From positions 1 to 6,724 of the forward strand of contig DNMA01000127.1 of the NCBI GenBank assembly GCA_003489505.1: 6,724 nucleotides of DNA, read 5' to 3'. Below the pieces are notes generated by a model, which saw nothing but the letters and a program-made list of their open reading frames with translations, had not been told where the DNA came from and made no database searches. Below are positions 1 to 6,714 of this stretch, piece after piece. Every line of letters begins with the position of its first letter. Position 1 is the stretch's first letter. The stretch comes from Legionellales bacterium. GTDB taxonomy: Bacteria > Pseudomonadota > Gammaproteobacteria > Legionellales > Legionellaceae. The translations under genes were made by a program, and so were the position numbers.

Positions 1-408
1 TTTTATATAGATATTTAATATATTTTCTGAGCTAAATTTTGCATTTCCATGTTCATCTGGAATATTTAAGGAAGAAACAATAATACTGCCTGTTGAGGTT
101 CCACTAAATACATCAAAAAGGTCGGATACCTTTTGATGAGTCTTTTTCTCAATGTAATTGAGATAAGTCAATGGAATGATGCCTGATACACCGCCCCCAC
201 TCACAAATAAGATACTCACTACTTTTTTATCCCTATCCACTGGCAATAAATTGTTTGGTTTGCAAACAGGGTCATAGGCGGCTCGGGGGGGGGTTAATTC
301 CAAACCATTAAAATTAAAATGCGCATAGATTGAAAAGCATAATACATATATCAATATGAATAAAAATATATAAAATAAAATATTTTTAAGCCATTTAATT
401 ACAATCAT
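1..408 (-). CDS. Patatin-like phospholipase/acyl hydrolase, N-terminal 136 residues (cut by window edge)
   Basis: The 136 codons from the ATG at 408..406 are open to base 1, so only the N-terminal part is present. Residues 1-8 carry two lysines. Residues about 9-29 are strongly hydrophobic and form a membrane anchor or signal peptide; a cleavage after Ala29 is possible, and no lipobox is seen. The patatin fold starts at about residue 63. GGGVSG (71-76) is the glycine-rich oxyanion loop, with Ser where most family members have Arg or Lys. GTSTGS (103-108) is the nucleophile elbow with Ser105. The catalytic Asp (DG[GA] motif) would lie outside the window. Patatins hydrolyse acyl esters of phospholipids or other lipids with a Ser-Asp dyad. 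The start overlaps the stop of the upstream membrane-protein gene (ATGA), which implies translational coupling; AAGAG lies 7 nt upstream of the ATG. A run of nine C (coding strand) encodes Thr39-Arg42. Family call is firm; substrate and topology are not known. Confidence 0.85.
   Translation of the reverse strand, partial: MIVIKWLKNILFYIFLFILIYVLCFSIYAHFNFNGLELTPPRAAYDPVCKPNNLLPVDRDKKVVSILFVSGGGVSGIIPLTYLNYIEKKTHQKVSDLFDVFSGTSTGSIIVSSLNIPDEHGNAKFSSENILNIYIK
285..293. repeat. Homopolymer tract of nine G (nine C in the patatin reading frame)
   Basis: Nine consecutive G on the plus strand are striking in this AT-rich window. The tract lies within the patatin-like gene, between the N-terminal hydrophobic segment and the catalytic domain, and encodes part of Thr39-Pro-Pro-Arg42. 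With nine bases the frame is open into the catalytic domain. With ten it reaches a TGA within ten codons of Glu37. With eight it reaches a TAG about 27 codons after Glu37. It is therefore a plausible slipped-strand mispairing site, or a place where an assembly error could occur. Confidence 0.8.
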
Positions 409-1040
409 TTCTTAACTCTTTTCTTAGGAATAATCATTAAAATAAAAATAGATAATATTGCACCAAAAAAACACCATACCGAGGTAAAAGCATGCTGATA
501 AAATAGGTAGGTGATTACAAATGATAATGCAAGCAGTGCACCAAAAAATTTAAGAAATTGATTAGAAGATAGGATGGTATCAAAAAACAAAATTGCTAAA
601 TAGCAAATGGCTAAGCTTTCTACATATAAATCAGAGAGATCAACATGATAACAGATAGCATTTTGTACAATAGAAGGCTTAATCAGATACCATTTTAAAA
701 CAGCTGGAACATAAAGAATACATCCCACTAAAAAACCTAAAATGGTCAGATACATTAAGTATTTTTTTCGTTTAGGGTCTTCTTCAACAGCGTAGACACT
801 TAATCCAATATAAGGCGGCCACATAAAATAAGCAAAAAACAAATAAGCAAAACTTAAAATTTGATTATTAGGATTTAACCAAACGGCCCCCTCAATAGCT
901 TGTTGAATGGCAAAAAAAATGGGAACAAGGGCAAGAAAAATATATTTAGGATTATTCCGAATAGCTCGATATAATGCACAACCGCCTGTTACGAATAATA
1001 CTGAACTTGCTGTAAAACTTGCAGCTGCAGAAAAGCACAT
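405..1040 (-). CDS. Seven-helix integral membrane protein, DUF6629-like
   Basis: This 211-residue protein is almost entirely hydrophobic, with about seven predicted transmembrane helices (roughly residues 5-22, 33-50, 62-82, 94-112, 140-157, 163-180 and 184-203) and a basic tail (KKRVKK). The N-terminus MCFSAAASF and the QQAIEGAVW motif near residues 45-53 match what I recall of the DUF6629 family, whose function is unknown. The start at 1040 is preferred over an in-frame ATG at 1073 because the family begins at MCFS and because GAGGGA sits 6 nt upstream; the 11-residue extension looks like leader sequence. The stop TGA overlaps the ATG of the patatin-like gene, so the two probably act together, perhaps in membrane lipid handling (inference from layout only). 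The gap to the upstream DUF2520 gene is 67 bp, so co-transcription with it is possible but unproven. Confidence 0.8.
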   Translation of the reverse strand: MCFSAAASFTASSVLFVTGGCALYRAIRNNPKYIFLALVPIFFAIQQAIEGAVWLNPNNQILSFAYLFFAYFMWPPYIGLSVYAVEEDPKRKKYLMYLTILGFLVGCILYVPAVLKWYLIKPSIVQNAICYHVDLSDLYVESLAICYLAILFFDTILSSNQFLKFFGALLALSFVITYLFYQHAFTSVWCFFGAILSIFILMIIPKKRVKK

Positions 1041-1046
1041 GAAAAA

Positions 1047-1052
1047 TCCCTC
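1047..1052 (-). promoter_or_regulatory. Ribosome binding site that sets the DUF6629-like start
   Basis: GAGGGA on the minus strand, 6 nt before the ATG at 1040..1038, is a good Shine-Dalgarno match. The alternative ATG at 1073 has only a weak GGA at close range. This supports the shorter protein beginning MCFSAAASF. Confidence 0.65.
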
Positions 1053-1107
1053 TTTCAATATGAACCTATTCATTATCCATGAATCTAAAAAAATAGTACA
1101 CTAATAA

Positions 1108-1965
1108 TTAAGATTCCAAAAGCTTTTTAATTTTGCTTTTGAGTGATTGATTAATTTTAGAGATTTTTAAAGCTTGTAGTCCGAGTTTTACATAAATCTC
1201 TTTTAAATAGGTAAATGGTATTGCAGCAAGATGAGATTCAATCGTTTGAATATCTCCTCTTTGAATAGGTCCTGTTAATGCGTTTTCAAACTCTTGATGT
1301 TGATGTAGATTACTTAAACTAGACCCCATTAAAGATAAAATAATATTTCTGGAAGTGTCTTTATCAATACCTGATTCCAGGAGGCATTCTTGTGCTAAAT
1401 GGGCTAATGACACTAAATAATTTGAAGATAAAACACCGGCAACATGATAAAGGGTTTTTTTATCGCTTTGTATGAAGAAAGTATGCGCCCCCAATTCAAA
1501 AAACAAATGCCCCAACACTGCTTGTGCTTGTTGGTCACCTTCCAATCCACAATAAGTACCAGCAAAATTGTCGATACTTTGCGCAGAGCTTGCAAAACTC
1601 ATCATTGGATGGGCACTCCCGACCAAGCAATTTTTTTCGGTTAAATGATTCAAGACAGCGCTAGATAAAGCGCCACTACAATGAAAAATGATACTTTTTT
1701 CCTTCAAATGCATTGATTGACTTAATTCATGGCTTAAAGATTCAATTTGATCATCAGGGCATGTGATTAAGGTAATATCAGCGGGCGGTAAATCTTTTAC
1801 CTGCTGATAAGCATGACCTGAGCCAATGAACTCAATGGCTTGTAAGGCACTTTGTAGTGTTGAATTACAAACGCCTTGTACATTGACTAAATTGGCATGC
1901 GCAAGCAAATAAGCAATGGTTTTACCACAGCGCCCTGCTCCAATGACATTTAAGGTGAGTAGCAT
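1108..1965 (-). CDS. Rossmann-fold / DUF2520 protein, probable NAD(P)-dependent oxidoreductase
   Basis: The 285-residue protein has the two-part layout of the Rossmann-like plus DUF2520 family, related in fold to ProC-type and 6-phosphogluconate-type dehydrogenases. A dinucleotide-binding loop GAGRCG lies at residues 9-14 after a hydrophobic beta strand. HCSGALSS (95-102) and HPMMSF (119-124) are family-typical motifs near the domain junction. The C-terminal helical part contains a YHVAGVLSSNYL segment near residue 170 and a LTGPIQRGD motif near 235. The substrate is not known for this family. The ATG at 1965 is chosen because its A is the last base of the upstream gene's TAA stop (TAATG), a classic coupling arrangement. 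An in-frame GTG at 1977 would add four residues but has no clear ribosome binding site. The protein is probably cytoplasmic. Family call is confident; function is unknown. Confidence 0.85.
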   Translation of the reverse strand: MLLTLNVIGAGRCGKTIAYLLAHANLVNVQGVCNSTLQSALQAIEFIGSGHAYQQVKDLPPADITLITCPDDQIESLSHELSQSMHLKEKSIIFHCSGALSSAVLNHLTEKNCLVGSAHPMMSFASSAQSIDNFAGTYCGLEGDQQAQAVLGHLFFELGAHTFFIQSDKKTLYHVAGVLSSNYLVSLAHLAQECLLESGIDKDTSRNIILSLMGSSLSNLHQHQEFENALTGPIQRGDIQTIESHLAAIPFTYLKEIYVKLGLQALKISKINQSLKSKIKKLLES

Positions 1966-2183
1966 TAGATAACCCACTCATGCTGTTCATCTGGATAAAA
2001 AAGTGACTGAGGAACTTCCATATCTAAGGTGCTTAAATTAAATACTAACCAACCATGCGGAACAGATAATCGACAGGTTTTAACATGTGGCACCGGTGAG
2101 GGTACAGCCTGCCAAGGATGTTGACAAATTTCTGCAAATGACAAAACGGGTAATAACAACAATAGAGATAAAAACTTAGACAT
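1965..2183 (-). CDS. Small secreted protein of unknown function (72 aa)
   Basis: I do not recognise this protein. It starts with a textbook Sec signal peptide: Lys3, a leucine-rich core at residues 4-14, and a probable signal peptidase I site after SFA (cleavage Ala17/Glu18). The predicted mature protein is about 55 residues, with two cysteines (Cys20 and Cys37) that could form a disulfide in the periplasm, a proline-rich stretch (28-32) and several tryptophan and histidine residues. It is credible as a gene because AAGGAG stands 7 nt before the ATG, a good sigma-70 promoter lies just upstream, and its stop codon overlaps the start of the DUF2520 gene by one base. Coupling to a cytoplasmic dehydrogenase-like protein is hard to interpret; it may only reflect a shared transcript. 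Confidence 0.75.
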   Translation of the reverse strand: MSKFLSLLLLLPVLSFAEICQHPWQAVPSPVPHVKTCRLSVPHGWLVFNLSTLDMEVPQSLFYPDEQHEWVI

Positions 2184-2212
2184 AAAAATTCTCCTTAATA
2201 TCGATGGCTAGG

Positions 2213-2241
2213 ATTAAATAGTATTTAGGCAAAATGGTCAA
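2213..2241 (-). promoter_or_regulatory. Sigma-70 type promoter for the small secreted protein / DUF2520 unit
   Basis: On the minus strand TTGACC (2241..2236) and TTTAAT (2218..2213) are separated by 17 bp, each matching five of six consensus bases. Transcription would start near 2206, giving a leader of about 23 nt containing AAGGAG at 2196..2191 ahead of the ATG at 2183. The site lies in the 187-bp gap (2184-2370) between this unit and the upstream hydrolase gene. I see no other clear element in that gap; only weak AT-rich inverted repeats are present. Confidence 0.6.
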
Positions 2242-2370
2242 GAACGACTAAGCATTTTTATATGGTTTTGGGGCCATTGCCTCGCTTTTATTGTGTTAAG
2301 CTGGACTAGCATGGCGAAAATCATAATATAATCAGGTGTTTTGATTCACTTTATAAGAATAAAATTCATA

Positions 2371-3336
2371 TCAAATATCTTTAAAAAATTCCGGAATTCT
2401 TTGTCCCAACCAAAAGACAGGCTGCACATGCTTATCTTGTGCAACAAACCCTACATGCCCGCCCTTTTGACTCACTTCCAGCACAACACTTGAAGATAAA
2501 TCACTTGATTGGGGAAGACATTCAGGGGTCATAAAGGGGTCATCTAGTGAATGAATTATCAAACTAGGTACCTGAATATTTTTTAAATAAGGCACACATT
2601 TACTGCTTTGATAATAAGCCTTGGCATTTGGGAAACCATGCAAAGGAGCTGTTGTGATTTCATCAAAATCCCAAAACGTATTGATATTTTGTAGTTCAGA
2701 AAAACTAAAAGGCATCTCTAAATGCAGTTTTCTTGTATAAAAGCTCTTAAGTCTTTGTAACATATGCCTTTGATAAATTTTTGAAAAGCCTTGATTGACT
2801 CGGTTTACCAAAATTTCAAAATCAAAAGGAACAGAAACTGCAACCGCCTTATCAATTTTAGCAAGACGACCCTGCTCACCTAACCACTTTAATAAAACAT
2901 TGCCCCCTAATGAGATACCAATCACAGATTTTGGAGTTTGAGGCTCTTTGTCATTCAAATAATCCATAAAGAAACTCAGATCACCTGTCTCTCCAGCATG
3001 ATAGGTGCGAGGCAAACGATTCGGTTCATCTCCTGAGCATCGAAAATGTAAAAGCACTGCTCGACAACCCATTTTGTTAATCGCATTAAAAAGAATCGGA
3101 ATATAAGATGAATGAATACTACCGCCCATGCCATGCAATATCGTGATCAAGGGTCTATCTTTCGAAACTCCTTGTTTAGACCAAAAGCACTCTAAAAAAT
3201 CACCATCGGGTAGCTCAATTCTTTCTTTCGTCACCAATGGAAATTTCAAATGCTTACGAATCATGAAAGGAAACAAGGTTTGCATATGATTGTTTTTCAA
3301 CCACCACAAAGGCTTGAAACTACTATCTATAATCAT
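2371..3336 (-). CDS. YheT-family alpha/beta hydrolase
   Basis: The 321-residue protein matches the YheT/ABHD1-3 family of alpha/beta hydrolases (COG0429), which are putative esterases or lipid hydrolases. The family N-terminal motif is seen as NHMQT at residues 16-20. HGMGG (68-72) supplies the oxyanion region, RCSGDEPNR follows near 99-107, and the nucleophile elbow GISLGG places the catalytic serine at Ser142. The likely acid is in SLDDPF (Asp266), and the histidine is His294 in KGGHVGF. The triad is therefore complete and the length is normal. No signal peptide is seen. The ATG at 3336 is chosen, but a TTG at 3342 has better spacing to the AGGA motif (5 nt versus 11) and would add two residues. 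It follows mutH by 44 bp and is probably the last gene of the aspS transcript. The physiological substrate is unknown. Confidence 0.88.
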   Translation of the reverse strand: MIIDSSFKPLWWLKNNHMQTLFPFMIRKHLKFPLVTKERIELPDGDFLECFWSKQGVSKDRPLITILHGMGGSIHSSYIPILFNAINKMGCRAVLLHFRCSGDEPNRLPRTYHAGETGDLSFFMDYLNDKEPQTPKSVIGISLGGNVLLKWLGEQGRLAKIDKAVAVSVPFDFEILVNRVNQGFSKIYQRHMLQRLKSFYTRKLHLEMPFSFSELQNINTFWDFDEITTAPLHGFPNAKAYYQSSKCVPYLKNIQVPSLIIHSLDDPFMTPECLPQSSDLSSSVVLEVSQKGGHVGFVAQDKHVQPVFWLGQRIPEFFKDI

Positions 3337-3380
3337 AATCAATCAGATCCTAAAATAATCTTATAATATATATTTTGCGT

Positions 3381-4016
3381 CTAAAATATCTGATTAGTCA
3401 ACTTTGTGCGCAAATAAAAACCTTTTGGTATTGTTTGAATGATTTGTCCTTGCTCATTGATGGATCTTGTCGTCATTAAGGAATCTGATGCTTTGGGACG
3501 AATATGTAGATATTCTCCTATTCCACCATGAATTTTTTCTACTTCACCTTGAATGACCATCTCGGTGATGGTTTCCCAATCTCTTTTTAATATCTCAAGT
3601 TGTTGTGGACTAGGTTTCCAAAGAATAGCCTTGATGATTCTTCTTTGATGATAAGGGATAGTTTTTTCCCCTTCTATTAAAACCCATAACACCTGCTGTA
3701 ATTTTTGATAACAAGCAGACCGCTCCCATATCAGATTTAAATGTCCTATTAATGGTAAGGTGGTCACATAAGTTGACTCGGATGCTTTGGCCTGATGATT
3801 GAGAGGAAGCGTTTTTAATTCAAGATTTAAGTCTGGGAAATCAGGAATGGGTAAAGAGCCTGCTTTAGCGCCTAAATATTTTTCAATCGCCTGCCCAATC
3901 CACCCTTTTGCATGAGTTAAATCCATGGGCAGTTCAAGGTTTAACAGTCTTGCAAACTGCAAAAAAGTTAAACCTTCGATGTCTTGTGTTTTATTGAGGA
4001 TTTGCTGTACTTGCAA
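3381..4016 (-). CDS. mutH: DNA mismatch repair endonuclease MutH
   Basis: MutH nicks the unmethylated strand at hemimethylated GATC sites when activated by MutS and MutL, directing repair to the new strand. The 211-residue protein aligns by eye with E. coli MutH across its length: [18 protein letters not shown] (37-54), then [14 protein letters not shown] (59-72) with the DX6-EXK nuclease motif. Asp59, Glu66 and Lys68 correspond to E. coli Asp70, Glu77 and Lys79, and Glu45 to Glu56. The C-terminal EYLHIRPKA and GFYLRTKLT motifs are also kept. The only usable start is TTG at 4016, because an in-frame stop lies two codons upstream and GGATGA stands 8 nt before it. The gene begins 26 bp inside aspS in another frame. 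Its presence predicts Dam methylation and MutS/MutL elsewhere in the genome. Confidence 0.95.
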   Translation of the reverse strand: MQVQQILNKTQDIEGLTFLQFARLLNLELPMDLTHAKGWIGQAIEKYLGAKAGSLPIPDFPDLNLELKTLPLNHQAKASESTYVTTLPLIGHLNLIWERSACYQKLQQVLWVLIEGEKTIPYHQRRIIKAILWKPSPQQLEILKRDWETITEMVIQGEVEKIHGGIGEYLHIRPKASDSLMTTRSINEQGQIIQTIPKGFYLRTKLTNQIF

Positions 4017-5769
4017 TGTTTAATTCATCCAATTGACGTTTATCAATTTGACTAGGCGCCTGCGTTAACAAACAAGTCGCACTCAATGTTTTAGGGAAGG
4101 CAATCACATCTCGAATAGATGGTGACCGAGATAAAAGCATCGCTAATCTATCAACCCCTAATGCAATACCACCATGTGGAGGACAGCCATATTGAAGTGC
4201 TTCTAAGAAAAAGCCAAATTTCAATTGTGCTTCTTCATCGCTAATTCCCAATAAATCAAAAACAGTTTTTTGTAACTGTGGATTATGAATTCGTATAGAA
4301 CCACCGCCTAATTCAAAACCATTTAAGACTAAGTCATAAGCTTTAGCTTTGGTTTTTAAAGGATTAGCTTTGAGCGATTCCACATCCGTTTCACGTGGTG
4401 AGGTAAAAGGATGATGAGCTGATTCAATTTGTCCGTTTTTTTCATTTAAAAGGAAAATTGGCCAATCAACTACCCAAGCAATTTTCCAATCATTGACATC
4501 AATCAAGCCGTGGTCAAATCCTAATCTTTGACGTAAAGCACCCATAGGTTCCGTGATTTTATAGGATTTGCCAGCAATACAAAATAAAACATCACCTTTT
4601 TGAACTTGGCTGATATCCAATAATGAGGCGATCTCTTCATCACTCATCAATTTCAATAAAGAAGATTGTAAACCTTCACGACCAGCATCTTTATCATTGA
4701 CCTTCAAGTAGGCTAAACCTTGGACGCCGTGATGAACTAAAAATTGTTGATATTCATCTAATTGCTTACGAGACAATGCACTACCATTGGCTAAACGAAT
4801 GGCAATAATTCTTGAATCTGTATCCGCAGCCGCATCTTTGAAAATCTGGAATTCACTGTTAGCAAAAACACTATCTAAATCAATTAACTCCAAAGGATTT
4901 CTTAAATCAGGTTTATCACTACCATATTTTTGCATGGCTTCGTCATAAGATAAACGTAAGAAAGGTTTGGGGAGTTCAATCGATAAAATTTCTTTAAATA
5001 AATGACACATCAAACCTTCAAGCATGTTTTGAACATCAAGCTCATCAACAAATGACATTTCCATATCAAGCTGTGTGAATTCAGGTTGTCTATCTGCGCG
5101 TAAGTCTTCATCTCTAAAACAACGAACGATTTGATAATAACGGTCAAAACCTGAAATCATTAACATCTGCTTAAATAACTGTGGTGACTGTGGTAAAGCA
5201 TAAAATGCGCCAGGATGAACGCGTGATGGTACTAAATAATCTCTTGCACCTTCTGGGGTGGCTTTTGTCAGCATAGGCGTTTCAATATCGGTAAAACCAT
5301 GCTGATTTAAATATTCACGAATACATTTTACGATATGATGTCTTTGCATAATTTTTTGATGCAATTCATCGCGTCTTAAATCCATATAACGATATTTTAA
5401 GCGTAAATCCTCATTCACGTTCTGGTTTTCATCAGGTAAAAAAGGCGGAATAGCTGATTGATTTAAAATTTCTAAGGCCGTGACCTCAAGCTCAATCTCA
5501 CCCGTTTTCATATTCGCATTACGCATATTTTCAGGACGCATACGAACACGACCAGAGACTTTCACCACATATTCATGTTTAAGAAACGATGCCAAATTCA
5601 ACAATTGAGTTTGATTAGGTTCAATGACTGCTTGTACCACGGAAGATGAATCACGAATATCCAAGAAGATGAGTTCACCAAAATCGCGTCTTTTTTTAAT
5701 CCAGCCGCATAGTGTGACAACTTGACCAACTAAATGGGCCTGAACCTGTTCGCATAAATGCGTTCTCAT
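3991..5769 (-). CDS. aspS: Aspartyl-tRNA synthetase
   Basis: This class IIb synthetase attaches aspartate to tRNA-Asp in the cytoplasm. At 592 residues it has the normal bacterial length (E. coli 590) and domain order: an N-terminal OB-fold anticodon-binding domain (about 1-105), the catalytic core with motif 1 around [20 protein letters not shown] (159-178), QSPQ (194-197), motif 2 [16 protein letters not shown] (218-233), a bacterial GAD insertion (about 290-410), and motif 3 [12 protein letters not shown] with Arg541. AAGGAG 5 nt before the ATG supports the start and overlaps the DUF502 stop codon; the gap between the genes is 9 bp. At the positions linked to discrimination between tRNA-Asp and tRNA-Asn it has Phe30 and Asn81, matching neither E. 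coli nor Pseudomonas, so specificity cannot be read from sequence alone. Confidence 0.98.
   Translation of the reverse strand: MRTHLCEQVQAHLVGQVVTLCGWIKKRRDFGELIFLDIRDSSSVVQAVIEPNQTQLLNLASFLKHEYVVKVSGRVRMRPENMRNANMKTGEIELEVTALEILNQSAIPPFLPDENQNVNEDLRLKYRYMDLRRDELHQKIMQRHHIVKCIREYLNQHGFTDIETPMLTKATPEGARDYLVPSRVHPGAFYALPQSPQLFKQMLMISGFDRYYQIVRCFRDEDLRADRQPEFTQLDMEMSFVDELDVQNMLEGLMCHLFKEILSIELPKPFLRLSYDEAMQKYGSDKPDLRNPLELIDLDSVFANSEFQIFKDAAADTDSRIIAIRLANGSALSRKQLDEYQQFLVHHGVQGLAYLKVNDKDAGREGLQSSLLKLMSDEEIASLLDISQVQKGDVLFCIAGKSYKITEPMGALRQRLGFDHGLIDVNDWKIAWVVDWPIFLLNEKNGQIESAHHPFTSPRETDVESLKANPLKTKAKAYDLVLNGFELGGGSIRIHNPQLQKTVFDLLGISDEEAQLKFGFFLEALQYGCPPHGGIALGVDRLAMLLSRSPSIRDVIAFPKTLSATCLLTQAPSQIDKRQLDELNIASTANPQ
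4025..4030 (-). promoter_or_regulatory. Ribosome binding site for the TTG start of mutH
   Basis: GGATGA on the minus strand lies inside the aspS coding sequence, 8 nt before the TTG at 4016..4014. Together with the in-frame TAA just upstream of that codon, it makes the TTG the most likely mutH start. Confidence 0.5.
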
Positions 5770-5778
5770 GGATACTCC

Positions 5779-6393
5779 TTAAATATTCTTAAATAACGGC
5801 TGACGCATTGCGCCAAGTGATAATATAACTTTCAAAGCGTTTTCCACACTAATATCTAATAGCACCGCATCACTTTCTGGAACCATTAGAAAAAAGCCCG
5901 ATGTGGGGTTGGGGGTTGTGGGAACATATACAGTTAAGAGCTCTTGTTGGCTCGACATTGATTCAGGACATTTTACCCGACCTGTGACAAACGCCATCGT
6001 CCATGTTTCTTTTTTAGGATATTCAATCATGACCACTTGTCGAAAAGATTGACCATTGGTCTTTAATAAAGCCTGTATAATTTGTTTGGTGGTATGATAA
6101 ATCACTCGAACACCAGGAATCTTTTGCAATAAAGCTTCGCCCCACTCCATCAAACGTTGTCCAACAAAATTGGTGACTAAAATACCAGTAACTACAAATA
6201 GGGTCAGAGAAATGACCACACCAAGCCCTGGTATCGAAAATCCAAACAAAGCATTCGGTTGATAAGCATTAGGCAATAAAGCGACCACTTTATCCAACCA
6301 TTCAATAATTGAGGTAATCACTAAAACGGTGATAAAAATCGGCAACCAAACAACCAAGCCAGTGATAAGGTATGCTCTGAGTTTTTTTGTCAT
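5779..6393 (-). CDS. DUF502 family inner-membrane protein
   Basis: The 204-residue protein has the DUF502 layout (COG2928): a short basic N-terminus (MTKKLR), one hydrophobic helix at about 7-31, a second at about 54-78 after a GLG turn, then a soluble C-terminal domain. The segment KIPGVRVIYHTTKQ (about 91-104) and the motif PTTPNPTSGFF (158-168) are characteristic of the family. The function is unknown; members are widespread in bacteria and also occur in plants as LCV-like proteins. The start ATG overlaps the stop of the zinc-ribbon gene by four bases (ATGA), and AAGGAAG lies about 9 nt upstream. The stop precedes aspS by 9 bp. The conserved placement next to aspS suggests shared expression rather than shared mechanism. 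Confidence 0.92.
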   Translation of the reverse strand: MTKKLRAYLITGLVVWLPIFITVLVITSIIEWLDKVVALLPNAYQPNALFGFSIPGLGVVISLTLFVVTGILVTNFVGQRLMEWGEALLQKIPGVRVIYHTTKQIIQALLKTNGQSFRQVVMIEYPKKETWTMAFVTGRVKCPESMSSQQELLTVYVPTTPNPTSGFFLMVPESDAVLLDISVENALKVILSLGAMRQPLFKNI

Positions 6394-6653
6394 TCTGATT
6401 TACTTCCTTTATCAGTACTACAACTGTTATTGGAACATGAACTTTTATCTGTTGAACTAGCTTTCGGTTTTTTATCACGAAAATCTGTGACATACCAGCC
6501 TGTTCCTTTTAATTGAAATCCAGCCGCAGAAACCATTCTTTCAACATTTTTTCCTTGGCAATGTGGACATATACCAGTAGGCTCATCACTAATTTTTTGC
6601 AACAACTCAAAATGTTGCTGGCAATCCCGGCATTGATACTCGTAAATAGGCAT
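6390..6653 (-). CDS. FmdB-type zinc-ribbon protein
   Basis: This 87-residue protein starts MPIYEYQC, the hallmark of the FmdB/CxxC_CxxC_SSSS regulatory protein family. Cys8-X2-Cys11 and Cys29-X2-Cys32 form a four-cysteine zinc ribbon, followed by a MVSAAGFQLKGTGWYVTD segment (40-57) typical of the family. The tail (61-87) is low-complexity Ser/Lys/Thr with two further cysteines (Cys73 and Cys78). The family was named after a putative formamidase regulator, but a general function has not been established, and this protein could be a regulator or a small metal-binding adaptor. The ATG has AAAGG 7 nt upstream, and a strong promoter lies 33-61 bp upstream. It is the first gene of the aspS transcript. 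Confidence 0.92.
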   Translation of the reverse strand: MPIYEYQCRDCQQHFELLQKISDEPTGICPHCQGKNVERMVSAAGFQLKGTGWYVTDFRDKKPKASSTDKSSCSNNSCSTDKGSKSE

Positions 6654-6685
6654 GAATTAACCTTTAAAACACTAAATAATGATGA

Positions 6686-6714
6686 ATTATACCCAAGTCT
6701 ATTCGATGTCTCAA
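6686..6714 (-). promoter_or_regulatory. Sigma-70 type promoter of the zinc-ribbon/DUF502/aspS/mutH/hydrolase operon
   Basis: On the minus strand a TTGAGA -35 box (6714..6709) and a perfect TATAAT -10 box (6691..6686) are separated by 17 bp. Transcription would begin near 6679 and leave a leader of about 26 nt before the ATG at 6653. No other convincing promoter was found between the five genes, so this one probably drives them all. Confidence 0.7.

Noticed and set aside
907..1104. Plus-strand open frame of 65 codons
   Set aside because: It lies mostly opposite the DUF6629-like gene, which has recognisable family motifs; the antisense frame has no domain and no supporting ribosome binding site.
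1074..1130. Possible promoter (TTGGAA, 18 bp, TATTTT) and a short TAGT/ACTA hairpin followed by seven T before the DUF6629-like gene
   Set aside because: Both boxes match only four of six consensus bases, and the hairpin has four pairs with a two-base loop; either could be chance in AT-rich DNA, so I leave open whether this gene starts a new transcript.
1413..1644. Open frames of 60 and 66 codons on both strands inside the DUF2520 gene
   Set aside because: They are shadows of a well-supported coding sequence and show no recognisable protein features.
2262..2292. Possible stem-loop followed by T-rich sequence on the plus strand, a terminator candidate
   Set aside because: The stem is about five pairs with a mismatch, the T tract is interrupted, and no plus-strand gene ends nearby.
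2335..2365. AATCA/TGATT inverted repeat after the YheT-family gene, considered as its terminator
   Set aside because: A five-pair AT-rich stem with no following T run is too weak to call.
6302..6493. Minus-strand open frame of 63 codons across the zinc-ribbon/DUF502 junction
   Set aside because: It overlaps two confidently identified genes in another frame and resembles neither.
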